From the NCBI RefSeq assembly GCF_030817835.1, contig NZ_JAUSZR010000001.1, forward strand, positions 3,534,001-3,598,000: a DNA stretch of 64,000 nt, in the 5' to 3' direction. The notes beneath the pieces are model-generated. The model did not search any database and had not been told where the DNA came from. It saw only the letters and a program-made list of their open reading frames with translations. The translations under genes and the position numbers were made by a program. The stretch is from Pseudarthrobacter sp. W1I19 (GTDB lineage Bacteria > Actinomycetota > Actinomycetes > Actinomycetales > Micrococcaceae). This document shows positions 26,439 through 35,601 of the stretch, in pieces (position 1 is the stretch's first letter; each line of letters starts with the position of its first letter).

Positions 26439-26851
26439 ATAACCGCATCGTCGTCTCCGCAGTCTGCGTCTTTGACAACACCGGCCGGCTCCTGACCGTC
26501 AGGAAGCGCGGCACTGCGATGTTTATGCATCCGGGCGGTAAGCCCGAAGCGGGCGAAAGCGCCGTCCAGGCTGCTGCCCGTGAGCTCGCCGAAGAGGTGG
26601 GGATAGTCCTGGACCCGGGCGAACTGCAGCTGATGGGCGTCTGGATCGCCGACGCCGCCAACGAAGCCGCCACGGATATCGAGGCGACGGTGTTTATGGC
26701 GCCGGGGACGTGGGAGGCCCATCCTTCCGCCGAGATTGCGGAGATCCGGTGGCTTGACCTGGCTGCCCTTGACGGCGGCGCCGAGTTGCCTGGCGACCTT
26801 GCCCCCCTGCTGACGGACCATATCCTGCCCGAGCTGGCCCGCCAGGCCTGA
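26435..26851 (+). CDS. Nudix hydrolase
   Basis: 138 residues, one Nudix domain. The Nudix box GX5EX7REUXEEXGU is present as GGKPEAGES...ARELAEEVGI (about 32-54). It hydrolyses nucleoside diphosphates linked to a second moiety; substrate not predictable. ATGA overlap with the DUF6314 gene shows translational coupling; the frame is open upstream but without family residues. Confidence 0.9.
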   Translation: MNNRIVVSAVCVFDNTGRLLTVRKRGTAMFMHPGGKPEAGESAVQAAARELAEEVGIVLDPGELQLMGVWIADAANEAATDIEATVFMAPGTWEAHPSAEIAEIRWLDLAALDGGAELPGDLAPLLTDHILPELARQA

Positions 26852-26892
26852 AGCGCCCAGCCTGTACCGTCGGACCTGAAGCCGCAGCACAC

Positions 26893-28806
26893 CTAGAGTT
26901 CAGGAACTGCTTCCTGTGCCACGGCGGTGGCTTCGGCGAACTGCGTCCTGTACAGCTCGGCATACCGGCCTTCGGCGGCCAGCAGTTCGGTGTGGGTGCC
27001 GCGCTCCACAATCCGGCCGTCCTCCACCACCAGGATCGCGTCGGCGGCGCGGATGGTGGAGAGCCGGTGGGCAATCACGACGGCGGTGCGCCCCTCGAGC
27101 GCAGCACCCAGGGCAGCCTGCACGGCTGCTTCGTTGGTGGAGTCCAGCGCGGCCGTGGCCTCATCGAGGATGACAACGCGGGGCTGGGAGATGAGAAGCC
27201 GGGCGATGGTCAGCCGCTGGCGTTCCCCGCCGGAAAGCCGGTAGCCGCGTTCACCCACCACCGTGTCCAGCCCATCAGGCAGTGACCGGATCATCGTTTC
27301 GAGCCGGGCTTGGCGGACGGCCTCCCACATGTCCTTCTCAGTGGCGTCCGGCTTGGCGAGCCGGAGGTTGGAGGCGATGGTTTCGTGGAAAAGGTGGCCG
27401 TCCTGCGTCACCATGCCCAGGGTGTCCCGGAGGGAATCGAAGGTGGCGTCACGGACATCGAGGCCGGTTCCCGGGACGGTGCCGCCGAGGCGTACGGCGC
27501 CGGAATCGACGTCGTACAGCCGGGCAAGCAGCTGCGCGACTGTCGATTTTCCGGCGCCGGAGGATCCCACCAGCGCCACGGTCTGCCCGGGCTCAACCCG
27601 GAAGCTGATGCCGTGCAGCACCTCCTCGCCACCGCGGGTGTCCAGCGTGGACACCTCCTCCAGCGAGGCAAGCGACACCTTTTCCGCGGAAGGGTAGGCG
27701 AAGCGGACATCGTCGAACTCCACGGAGACCGGGCCCGGCGGAACCGCCACGGCGTCCGGCTTCTGCTGGATCAGCGGCTTGAGGTCCAGGATTTCAAAGA
27801 CCCGCTCAAAGCTGACCAGCGCGCTCATGATTTCCACCCGTGCGTTGGACAGCGCGGTGAGCGGGGCGTAGAGCCGGGTAAGCAGCAGTGCCAGCACCAC
27901 AACGTCGCCGGCCGCCAGCTGGCCGGTGATGGCCAGCCAGCCGCCCAGCCCGTACACGAGGGCCAGTGCGAGCGCGGAGACCAATGTCAGGGCAGTCACG
28001 AAGGTGAACTGCAGCATGGCTGTACGGACCCCAATGTCGCGGACGCGGCCGGCACGGACGGCAAATTCGTGGGATTCCTCATCCGGCCGGCCGAAGAGCT
28101 TAACCAGCGTGGCCCCCGGGGCGGAGAACCGCTCGGTCATCTGGGTGCCCATGGCGGCGTTGTGTTCGGCAGCCTCGCGGCGCAGGTCCGCAAGCCTGGA
28201 ACCCATTCTCCGGGCCGGAATGAGGAACACCGGCAGCAGGATCATGGCCAGGACGGTCACCTGCCAGGACGTCCCCAGCATCACCACGAGCGTGAGGATC
28301 AATGCCACCACGTTGCTGACGACTCCGGAGAGCGTGCCGGCGAAAGCGGACTGGGCGCCGATGACGTCGTTGTTCAGCCTGCTGACCAGGGCGCCTGTGC
28401 GGGTCCTGGTGAAGAAGGCGATGGGCATTTTCTGCACATGGTCGAAAACCCGGGTGCGCAAGTCCACGATCACGCCCTCGCCGATGGTGGAGGAGAGCCA
28501 GCGGCTCACCAGTCCCAGGCCCGCTTCGGCTACTGCGACGACGGCGATCAGCACCGCCAGGCGGACAACCTCCTCCGTGGCGGCCTTGGCGACGATCGCG
28601 TCCACCACTTGCCCTGCCAGGACTGGGGTTGCCACAGCCAGGAATGCCATCACAACGGACAACGCCACGAACGCCACCAGTTTGCCCTGATGGGGGCGGG
28701 CGAAGCCCAGGACGCGCTTCAGCGTGGCTTTAGAAAAGGGTTGGGAACCGCTTTTGGCCCGGGTGATCTTGTACAGGGAGTTCCAGGCCACCCCTTCCAT
28801 GCTCAT
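26893..28806 (-). CDS. ABC transporter, fused permease/ATPase (exporter half-transporter)
   Basis: 637 residues. An ABC transmembrane type-1 domain with six TM helices (about 50-330) is fused to one ABC ATPase domain with Walker A GSSGAGKST, signature LSGGERQRL, Walker B VVILDEAT and an H-loop IAHRLST. Type IV (MsbA/LmrA-like) exporter, working as a homodimer or with a partner. The ATG overlaps the stop of the ABC-F gene by 4 bp (GAGGAG 8 nt upstream), so expression is coupled to it. A drug- or stress-related export role is inferred. Confidence 0.92.
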   Translation of the reverse strand: MSMEGVAWNSLYKITRAKSGSQPFSKATLKRVLGFARPHQGKLVAFVALSVVMAFLAVATPVLAGQVVDAIVAKAATEEVVRLAVLIAVVAVAEAGLGLVSRWLSSTIGEGVIVDLRTRVFDHVQKMPIAFFTRTRTGALVSRLNNDVIGAQSAFAGTLSGVVSNVVALILTLVVMLGTSWQVTVLAMILLPVFLIPARRMGSRLADLRREAAEHNAAMGTQMTERFSAPGATLVKLFGRPDEESHEFAVRAGRVRDIGVRTAMLQFTFVTALTLVSALALALVYGLGGWLAITGQLAAGDVVVLALLLTRLYAPLTALSNARVEIMSALVSFERVFEILDLKPLIQQKPDAVAVPPGPVSVEFDDVRFAYPSAEKVSLASLEEVSTLDTRGGEEVLHGISFRVEPGQTVALVGSSGAGKSTVAQLLARLYDVDSGAVRLGGTVPGTGLDVRDATFDSLRDTLGMVTQDGHLFHETIASNLRLAKPDATEKDMWEAVRQARLETMIRSLPDGLDTVVGERGYRLSGGERQRLTIARLLISQPRVVILDEATAALDSTNEAAVQAALGAALEGRTAVVIAHRLSTIRAADAILVVEDGRIVERGTHTELLAAEGRYAELYRTQFAEATAVAQEAVPEL

Positions 28807-30446
28807 TGCTGCTGCTCCTCTACCATTCCGTTCTCGACATTCCAACGTACATCCAGCCGCACGTTTTCCAGCAGCCGCCGATCGTGCGTGACCAGCAGCA
28901 GGGCGCCGTCGTAGCTTTCCAGCGCTTCCTCCAGCTGCTCGATGGCCGGCAGGTCGAGGTGGTTGGTTGGCTCGTCCAGGACAAGGAGGTTCACGCCGCG
29001 GGCCTGCAGCAGGGCCAGGGCGGCCCTGGTGCGTTCGCCCGGGGACAGCGAATCGATGGTCCTGGCGGTGTGATCCGCTTTGAGGCCGAACTTTGCCAGC
29101 AGCGTCCGGACCTCCGCGGGGGTCAGGTCCACCAGGACCGCCTCGACGGCGTCAGCCAGCGCAAGGTGGCCGGCCAGCAGTCCGCGGGCCTGGTCGATTT
29201 CGCCGATGGCCACCGAGGCACCCATGGCAGCGCTGCCGGACTCCAGTGCGATGTCGCCCAGCAAGAGGCGGAGCAGGGTGGACTTGCCGGCGCCGTTGGG
29301 GCCTGTGATACCGATCCGCTCCCCCGCGTTGAGCTGGAGATTGACGGGACCCAGGGTGAAGCTGCCCTGCCGCACCACGGCGTCGCGGAGGGTGGCCACT
29401 ACTGAGCTGGAGCGGGGCGCCTGGCCGATGGAGAACTGGAGCTGCCATTCCTTCCGCGGCTCTTCCACGACATCCAGCCGGGCAATCCGCGATTCCATCT
29501 GCCGCACTTTCTGGGCCTGCTTTTCCGAAGACTCGGTGCTCGCGGCGCGCCGGATCTTGTCGTTGTCGGGACTCTTCTTCATGGCGTTCCGCACGCCCTG
29601 GGAGCTCCATTCGCGCTGGGTCCGGGCCCGTGACACCAGGTCCGCCTTCGTGGCAGCGAACTCCTCATATTTCTCGCGCGCGTGCCGCCGCGCAACGGCG
29701 CGTTCTTCGAGGAAGGCATCATAGCCGCCGTCATAAACTGCCACCGAATTCTGCGCCAGGTCCAGCTCCACCACGGTAGTGACGCAGCGGGCCAGGAACT
29801 CCCGGTCGTGGCTGACCAGCACAACACCGCCGCGCAGGCCGCGGACAAAGTCCTCCAGCTTCGCCAAGCCGGCCAGATCGAGGTCATTCGTGGGTTCGTC
29901 CAGGAGCACCACGTCGAACCGGCTGAGCAGCAGGGCGGCGAGCGCCACCCGGGCGGCCTGCCCGCCGGACAGGCCGGTCATCACGGCATCGGCACCCGTG
30001 TCGAGGCCCAGTTCGGCCAGGACGGCAGGGATGCGTTCATCAAGGTCCGCGGCGCCTGAGGCCATCCAGCGGTCGAAGGCCCGGGAGTAGGCGTCATCGG
30101 CACCGGGCGCCCCGGAACCAAGGGCTTCAGCGGTGGACTCCATCTCCGCTGTCGCAACCGCACAGCCGGTTCGCCGGGCGATGTATCCGGCCACGGTTTC
30201 ACCTGGAATGCGCTCGTGTTCCTGGGGAAGCCAGCCCACGAATGCGTCTGCCGGGGCAAGGCTGACCGTTCCGTCCTGCGGCTGGTCGACGCCGGCCAGG
30301 AGCCGCAGCAGGGTGGACTTGCCGGCGCCGTTGGCACCCACCACGCCCACCACGTCGCCCGGGGCGACAGTCAGGGAGAGCCTGGAGAAAAGCTGCCGGT
30401 GGTCGTGACCGCCGGAAACATCCTTGGCAACAAGGGTCGCAGTCAT
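28803..30446 (-). CDS. ABC-F family ATPase (ribosome-associated)
   Basis: 547 residues, two ABC ATPase domains and no TM helix. Walker A GANGAGKST and GPNGAGKST; Walker B LLDEPTNDLDL and VLDEPTNHLDL. The domains are joined by a charged linker (about 230-320). ABC-F proteins act on the ribosome, either resolving translation stalls or giving antibiotic protection. ATG 30446 with AAAGG upstream; earlier in-frame codons are leader. It is preceded by an intrinsic terminator in the leader and coupled downstream to an ABC exporter. That leader arrangement suggests the antibiotic-protection type, but the subfamily cannot be fixed by eye. Confidence 0.88.
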   Translation of the reverse strand: MTATLVAKDVSGGHDHRQLFSRLSLTVAPGDVVGVVGANGAGKSTLLRLLAGVDQPQDGTVSLAPADAFVGWLPQEHERIPGETVAGYIARRTGCAVATAEMESTAEALGSGAPGADDAYSRAFDRWMASGAADLDERIPAVLAELGLDTGADAVMTGLSGGQAARVALAALLLSRFDVVLLDEPTNDLDLAGLAKLEDFVRGLRGGVVLVSHDREFLARCVTTVVELDLAQNSVAVYDGGYDAFLEERAVARRHAREKYEEFAATKADLVSRARTQREWSSQGVRNAMKKSPDNDKIRRAASTESSEKQAQKVRQMESRIARLDVVEEPRKEWQLQFSIGQAPRSSSVVATLRDAVVRQGSFTLGPVNLQLNAGERIGITGPNGAGKSTLLRLLLGDIALESGSAAMGASVAIGEIDQARGLLAGHLALADAVEAVLVDLTPAEVRTLLAKFGLKADHTARTIDSLSPGERTRAALALLQARGVNLLVLDEPTNHLDLPAIEQLEEALESYDGALLLVTHDRRLLENVRLDVRWNVENGMVEEQQQ

Positions 30447-30610
30447 GATCCATCCTTTCGCCGGAGCATCCGCAGCCGGCCTTCCCCGTTGCAGCGCGCA
30501 AGTGCCTTGCTGATCCGCAGCAGGGAGGGCGCCAGAGCCGGCGGACATAAAAGAACCCGCTGGTCCGGACTTGGGGGGTGTACGGACCAACGGGCTCGAC
30601 CATCAAGCAT
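30443..30610 (-). CDS. Possible leader ORF upstream of ABC-F (uncertain)
   Basis: ATG 30610 opens a 55-codon frame starting MLDGRARW. It crosses the terminator hairpin and stops with TGA overlapping the ABC-F start (ATGA). An alternative leader begins at ATG 30603 (MVEPVGPYTPQVRTSGFF). Neither has a clear ribosome-binding site, and the -10-like TATGCT overlaps the first. Listed because translation through this stretch would disrupt the hairpin. Confidence 0.3.
   Translation of the reverse strand: MLDGRARWSVHPPSPDQRVLLCPPALAPSLLRISKALARCNGEGRLRMLRRKDGS
30554..30598 (-). terminator. Intrinsic terminator in the ABC-F leader (attenuator)
   Basis: On the minus strand, arms 30598-30584 and 30568-30554 pair over 15 positions (two G-U) with a 15-nt loop, followed at once by UUUU (30553-30550). 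It lies ~110 nt before the ABC-F ATG and ~7 nt after a candidate start region (TATGCT at 30611-30606, TTTACC 17 nt earlier). There is no T tract on the plus side, so it acts on the ABC-F transcript. Confidence 0.7.
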
Positions 30611-30694
30611 AGTCGAAACCGGGGCGCGGGTAAAACCGGCGGCAAAATTAGCAGGATAAAATCGACAAATCATCCGTTCTGCAGAGAGCCCTCC

Positions 30695-31432
30695 ATGACC
30701 CTCCCCGCCAAGGCGTTCCAGCGCTGGCTGCAAGGCGTTGCGCCGGAGGCCAGCACGGCTGACGTCTGCAGGATCTCCGGGATCAAGCGGACCACCCTTG
30801 CCCAGCAGCTGGTGCGTGGGAAAGTATCAGTTTCCACCGTGGTCAGCATCAGCCGGGCCTACGGCATCAATCCGGTGTCCGCCCTGGCCGATTTCGACGC
30901 CTACCGGCAGCTGGCCAATCCGCAGCCTGGCCCCACGCGCTGTGAACTGGTGAGCCAGATTTCCACCGCGGACCTGCTGCACGCCATGCTGGCGCGTCCC
31001 GCGATGGACCCCGGAGGAAAAGCCGGCCCTGAGCCGCCCGCTCTTTCGCCGGCGCCGCACTCCACTTCGGTAAAGAACTGGGTTGATGCAATTGACGACG
31101 GCGAGGTGCGGCACCGGGTATCCGCCGCCACTGGCATCGCCCCACAAAACTATTCAGCGCAGCTGACCGCCAACCGCCTGACGGCCGAGCTGGCCGTGGC
31201 CACGGCGCGGGCCGCCGGCGTTGGCCTGGCCAACGGCCTGGTGGCCACCGGACTGGTCACCGAGGAAGAGGTCGGCTGGGCCCCCGGCGCACGCCGGGCC
31301 GCCCTGGAGAGCCTGTCCGACGGCGACCTTGCCGTTCTCACCGGTGACCGGCTGCAGGCATTGGGCAAGGTGTTGCGACGCCAGGAGCAGGACCAGGCGC
31401 AAACGGAAAAGATCTGGGAGAACCTGGGATGA
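30695..31432 (+). CDS. HTH protein with internal duplication
   Basis: 245 residues. Residues ~8-68 look like an XRE/Cro-type HTH (WLQGVAPEAS, SGIKRTTLAQQL, ISRAYGINP). Residues ~126-186 repeat the pattern without gaps at an offset of 118: W11/W129, G29-I30/G147-I148, Q38-L39/Q156-L157, R54-A-x-G57/R172-A-x-G175. A Pro-rich linker (~105-122) separates the halves. Probably a DNA-binding regulator with two HTH-like domains. It is coupled by ATGA to a 7-TM protein and divergent from the ABC-F/ABC exporter operon. Confidence 0.7.
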   Translation: MTLPAKAFQRWLQGVAPEASTADVCRISGIKRTTLAQQLVRGKVSVSTVVSISRAYGINPVSALADFDAYRQLANPQPGPTRCELVSQISTADLLHAMLARPAMDPGGKAGPEPPALSPAPHSTSVKNWVDAIDDGEVRHRVSAATGIAPQNYSAQLTANRLTAELAVATARAAGVGLANGLVATGLVTEEEVGWAPGARRAALESLSDGDLAVLTGDRLQALGKVLRRQEQDQAQTEKIWENLG

Positions 31433-32166
31433 TCGAAATACTTCAATGGTCAACGCTGGCCACGTGCGGCCTCATCGCGGCAGCCCGCGTGCCCAGCGCC
31501 ATCCGCGGCGAGAACAGGTCCCTCTTCTACATTTTTGCGTTGTTGACCGCTGCCATCCTCTTGAGCATCGAGGCACCGTACGTCGCCGTGGACACCGCGC
31601 TGGGTGGCATCAACCTTGCCAACCTGCTGCTGCGCTTTATCATTTTCGCTGCCATCTACTTCGTGGGCATCCGCGTGACGCGGGGTTTCGGCGCCGACCA
31701 TGCTTACCGGCTCATTACCGGCAAAACCGGGATGACCGTCCTGCTGGTGATCTCCCTGGTGATGGTGTTCGTGTTCTTCCTGATGGACACTGCGGGATCG
31801 TCCGCAGGGTTGAGTGCGGTGGCGGGAAAGGACCCGTGGCACGGGGCCCTGGTGGAGTACTACGGCGCTGCCGGCCGCGCATATCCCTCCTACGTGTCCC
31901 TGGTGCTGTTGCCCGCAATGGTCCGCGCCGTGGGCAGCAGGTTGCCGGTGCTGGTGCGGTTTGCCGCCGGGCTCCTGGCAGTGGGCGGGGTGGCCATAGC
32001 GCTCACCCTGTTGTTTCCTGTGGTGCCGCCGGAACTGGGCGCCATTGAGTTCATCATCAACTACACCGCAGTGCTCTGCTTCGTGGTTGGCCTGGCGCTG
32101 ATCTGGGCTGCGCGGGTGAGGAACAAAAGGGCCGCCGGTCCCGGAAGGACATCTACCGAAACGTAA
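31429..32166 (+). CDS. 7-TM integral membrane protein coupled to HTH gene
   Basis: 245 residues with seven predicted TM helices: about 6-22, 32-54, 62-84, 99-119, 146-166, 173-200 and 206-227. The long segment between TM4 and TM5 (AGSSAGLSAVAGKDPWHGALVEYYGAAGRAYP) is likely on one face. No transporter signature. Actinobacteria carry similar HTH-plus-multi-TM pairs of unknown role (for example next to MAB_1171c-type proteins); that likeness is only loose. Its ATG overlaps the HTH gene's TGA. Confidence 0.7.
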   Translation: MIEILQWSTLATCGLIAAARVPSAIRGENRSLFYIFALLTAAILLSIEAPYVAVDTALGGINLANLLLRFIIFAAIYFVGIRVTRGFGADHAYRLITGKTGMTVLLVISLVMVFVFFLMDTAGSSAGLSAVAGKDPWHGALVEYYGAAGRAYPSYVSLVLLPAMVRAVGSRLPVLVRFAAGLLAVGGVAIALTLLFPVVPPELGAIEFIINYTAVLCFVVGLALIWAARVRNKRAAGPGRTSTET

Positions 32167-32415
32167 CCTCAGGGGCTTTCACAAATTCATTAGAATGTGG
32201 AACAATCATGGATGTGTGAAGGTGGGAGTTGCCGGGCGTTTACGAACGGGGATAATTTCTTGAACGTGGCACCTCCCGGGGGCCTTTGCACGCTTTGGGG
32301 GGATGAGTGGTGGCGGCCGTTGGGGACCGCCCCCACTCAGCCATTTAAGGCCCCTTTCACACTTCAAGCTTTCCACGCCCGTGGCGGCCGTTTCCACCTT
32401 GGCGGAAGCTTGGCC
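32167..32415. other. Convergent intergenic region with a hairpin
   Basis: No supported gene. An inverted repeat at about 32303-32338 (TGAGTGGTGGCGG with CCGCCCCCACTCA, one mismatch) probably ends transcription from both sides. TTCACA with AACAAT 17 nt on (near 32176-32204) resembles a promoter, but the short open frame after it has no convincing start or coding character. Confidence 0.4.
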
Positions 32416-35400
32416 CTAACTCCCGGCCGCAGCGCGGACAAACCGCAGCGTCACCAGCTGGAACGGGCGCAGGAGCAGGTCGGCACCGCCCGAACCGGCC
32501 TCCACCCCAACGGCCTCGATGGGCCGCTCCAGCAGGTCCATTGAAGCGACGCGCCGGACTGGGAAGTTGGCGGTGATGCTGCCGGCGGAACGCTGGCCCA
32601 ACGATTCGTACAACCTGACGATCACGTCCCCGGAGCCGTCCTCTGCAAGCTTCACTGCCTCGATAACAACCGCCGGGTTGGACACGGCAAACAGTGGCTC
32701 CGCGGGTGAACCGCCGCTGACCAGGCGGGGCTCAAGGTTGGTCCCGTAACCCTCCTGGACCGCATCGGCGATGTCGGCTCCCGGGCGAACGGTCATCGTC
32801 AGTTCGTGGTGCCCGCGATCCGATTCCGGGTCAGGGAACTTCGGGGCGCGCAGCAGTGACAAGCGGACGGTGGTGGTGGTGCCGCCGTCGGCCTCCCTGA
32901 TGCTCCTGGTGACATCGTGCCCGTAGGTGGACGAGTTGGATACAGCGACGCCGTAACCGGGTTCGGCGACGTGGATCCAGCGGTGCGCGCAGATTTCGAA
33001 CTTCGCTGCTTCCCAGGACGTGTTGGTGTGGGTGGCGCGGAAGACATGCCCAAACTGCGTCTCGGCAGCAGACCGGTCAGCCCGCACATCGAGGGCAAAT
33101 CCGAGCTTCAGCAGCTTTTCGCGCTCCTGCCAGTCGACAGTTGTGGTGATCGACAGCGAAGGGCTGCCTGCGGCAAGGCTGATGCGCTGGGAAATGGCAG
33201 AAGATCCTGCCACCCGTTCCACCACTACAGCCGCTTCCTCCTGGTCCTTTGCCAGCCGTACGCACTGGGCGGTTGTCAACGGCGTGACGTTGCGCCGGTA
33301 GAACTCGTCGATATCCCAGGCATCCCACTCATTGGGCGTGTCCCGGTGCAGCTCAAGCAGGTTGCCGCGCTCCCCCGGGGCGATCGCTTCGCGGCCGCTG
33401 GCGTAGTCCCGGAGGGAGCTGATCAGTCCGTCAGCATCCACCACTGCGCGGATGATGCCGTTGTCCAGGACGTAGCCGCCCTCCTGTGCAGCGGCCCGGG
33501 CAGGAAGCGCCGGGACGGCAGGTTCCGCTGCCCCAAGCGCCTCCACTCCCGCCCGCGCATGCGGCGCGGCATTGAGCAGGAAAGTCCGCTCCCCGTTGCC
33601 AAGGATGGCGGCCGCAGCCTCGGCGATGAGAGCTTCGAGGGCAACCTCGATGGCCTGGTAGTTGCGTTCGGCGTCCTGGTGCACCCAGGCGATGGAACTG
33701 CCCGGCAGGATGTCATGGAACTGCTGCATCAGCACCAGCCGCCACAACCGCTTGAGCTCGGCGGCCGGATAAACAAACGAGTCCGTCCGGACAGCGGCAG
33801 TGGCACACCACAATTCCGCTTCGCGGAGGAGGTGCTCGCTGCGCCGGTTGCCCTTCTTGGTCCGCGCCTGGCTGGTGTAGGTACCGCGGTGCAGTTCGAG
33901 GTACATCTCACCCACCCAGACCGGCAGGGACGGATACTCTGCCTCGGCCTGCTCAAAGAAGCTCTGAGCCGATCCGGTCCGAACCTTTGGTGATCCTTCC
34001 AGGTCCGCTGTCCTGGCAGCGGCGGCAAGCATTTCCCTGGTGGGCCCGCCACCGCCGTCGCCATAGCCGAAAGGCACCAGCGACACCGTACCGCGGCCGT
34101 GGTCACGGTAGTTGCGCTCCGCGTGGGCCAGCTCGCGTCCGCTGAGCTGGGAATTGTAGGTATCCACGGGCGGGAAGTGCGTAAAGAGCCGGGTGCCGTC
34201 GATGCCCTCCCAGTTGAAAGTGTGGTGCGGCATCCTGTTGGTCTGGTTCCAGGAGATCTTTTGTGTGAGGAACCACCTGCTGCCGGCAGCTTTTACGATC
34301 TGCGGCAGGGCCGCGGAGTACCCGAAGGAGTCCGGCAGCCAGGCTTCCTGGCAGTCCACTCCGAACTCCGCCAGGAAGAAGCTCTTGCCCTCAACAAACT
34401 GCCGGGCCATGGCTTCCCCGCCGGGCATATTCGTATCGGATTCCACCCACATCCCGCCAACGGGAACAAACTGGCCTGCCCGCACCTTTTCCCGGATCCG
34501 GCCGAAAAGTTCGGGGTAGTACTCCTTGATCCAGGCGAGCTGCTGTGCCGAGGAGCAGGAAAAGACGAAATCCGGGTATTCATCCATCAGGGCCACCACG
34601 TTGGAGAACGTCCTGGCACACTTGCGGATGGTCTCCCGGACTGGCCACAGCCAGGCAGAGTCGATGTGGGCGTGACCGGTGGCCACCAGCTGGTGCGCGG
34701 ACGCATAGGCTGGCCGGGCCAGGACCTCGGCGAGCGCTTCGCGTCCGGCTGCTGCCGTTCCGGCGACATCGTCAGGATCCATCGCATCCAACATGCGCTC
34801 GAGGGCGCGGAGGATCTCATGCCGCCGCGGCTGTTCCCACGGCAGTTCCGCCATCAGCCCGGACAGCGTCCAGATGTCCTGCTGGAGCTCCCACACTGTC
34901 TGGTTCAGTTCGGCAATGGCAATGGTACCCAGTCGGTACTGCGGCGCCGTTCCCGCCGTGGACTTGTCCCCATACGGTGTGGCCGCGAAGGTCCAGCCCT
35001 GGGCGACGTCGGGGTTGGCAGCTGCCTCCACGTAAAAGTCCACAGCCATGCCGCCACCGAGCAGCTTCAGCGGGATGTACTGGTTGCGGGGCGAGAGCGC
35101 TTTGATAATGGTGCCGTCGGCCCGCCAGGCTATCCCTTCGCATTGGAAACCCGGGACTTCGGTGGTGAAGCCCAGGTCCACCACCACTTCAACCGTGGTG
35201 TCCGGCCCGGCACCCCAGAATTCCGGCACCTCGCCTTGAAGGCGGAGCCATTTGGTGCCCCATGGCTTCCCCCAGGGAGCACCGTGGTCCTGCGGGTGGA
35301 AGTCCTGCCGCATGGCCTCGAGGGCCGGGACCGGCTCGTCGGGGACATCCCAGCTGCTCAAGGCCAGAGGCAGGCTCCTGCTGTAAACAGCAGGGATGAT

Positions 35401-35457
35401 ACGTTCGCGGACGAACCTTTCGAGGCGGACTTCCGTGATCCGGCGGTCGTCATGCAA
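32416..35457 (-). CDS. Alpha-mannosidase, glycoside hydrolase family 38
   Basis: 1013 residues, normal for bacterial GH38. An N-terminal beta domain (galactose-binding-like) is followed by the GH38 catalytic barrel with GHAHIDSAWLWPVRET (metal-binding His/Asp, about 255-270) and WLPDSFGYSAALPQI, a helical bundle with QFHDILPGSSI, then the C-terminal beta-sandwich. Removes alpha-mannosyl residues; no signal peptide, so cytoplasmic. TTG 35457 has AGAGGG 6 nt upstream. It stands alone; no mannoside transporter is adjacent. Confidence 0.93.
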   Translation of the reverse strand: MHDDRRITEVRLERFVRERIIPAVYSRSLPLALSSWDVPDEPVPALEAMRQDFHPQDHGAPWGKPWGTKWLRLQGEVPEFWGAGPDTTVEVVVDLGFTTEVPGFQCEGIAWRADGTIIKALSPRNQYIPLKLLGGGMAVDFYVEAAANPDVAQGWTFAATPYGDKSTAGTAPQYRLGTIAIAELNQTVWELQQDIWTLSGLMAELPWEQPRRHEILRALERMLDAMDPDDVAGTAAAGREALAEVLARPAYASAHQLVATGHAHIDSAWLWPVRETIRKCARTFSNVVALMDEYPDFVFSCSSAQQLAWIKEYYPELFGRIREKVRAGQFVPVGGMWVESDTNMPGGEAMARQFVEGKSFFLAEFGVDCQEAWLPDSFGYSAALPQIVKAAGSRWFLTQKISWNQTNRMPHHTFNWEGIDGTRLFTHFPPVDTYNSQLSGRELAHAERNYRDHGRGTVSLVPFGYGDGGGGPTREMLAAAARTADLEGSPKVRTGSAQSFFEQAEAEYPSLPVWVGEMYLELHRGTYTSQARTKKGNRRSEHLLREAELWCATAAVRTDSFVYPAAELKRLWRLVLMQQFHDILPGSSIAWVHQDAERNYQAIEVALEALIAEAAAAILGNGERTFLLNAAPHARAGVEALGAAEPAVPALPARAAAQEGGYVLDNGIIRAVVDADGLISSLRDYASGREAIAPGERGNLLELHRDTPNEWDAWDIDEFYRRNVTPLTTAQCVRLAKDQEEAAVVVERVAGSSAISQRISLAAGSPSLSITTTVDWQEREKLLKLGFALDVRADRSAAETQFGHVFRATHTNTSWEAAKFEICAHRWIHVAEPGYGVAVSNSSTYGHDVTRSIREADGGTTTTVRLSLLRAPKFPDPESDRGHHELTMTVRPGADIADAVQEGYGTNLEPRLVSGGSPAEPLFAVSNPAVVIEAVKLAEDGSGDVIVRLYESLGQRSAGSITANFPVRRVASMDLLERPIEAVGVEAGSGGADLLLRPFQLVTLRFVRAAAGS

Positions 35458-35601
35458 TGTTGGCCCTCTTCAGCGCTGGAAATGTGGACCAAGGTGTCCA
35501 TTCGGTGGATTAACTACCCACTGGTAGCTTACTAGCCAACGACTATCCGGGGAACAATTCCGCAGCGGTTTGTGGACCGATTCGCAGGACGGCCCGTTGC
35601 A

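Noticed and set aside
27310..28914. 534-codon plus-strand open frame antisense to the ABC exporter
   Set aside because: His/Gly/Asp-rich translation typical of antisense high-GC DNA; the minus strand has complete ABC motifs.
32197..32544. Possible small gene between the 7-TM protein and the mannosidase
   Set aside because: No ribosome-binding site, runs into the antisense end of the mannosidase gene, and contains the terminator hairpin.
34099..35535. 478-codon plus-strand open frame antisense to the GH38 gene
   Set aside because: Shadow of a well-defined glycosidase.
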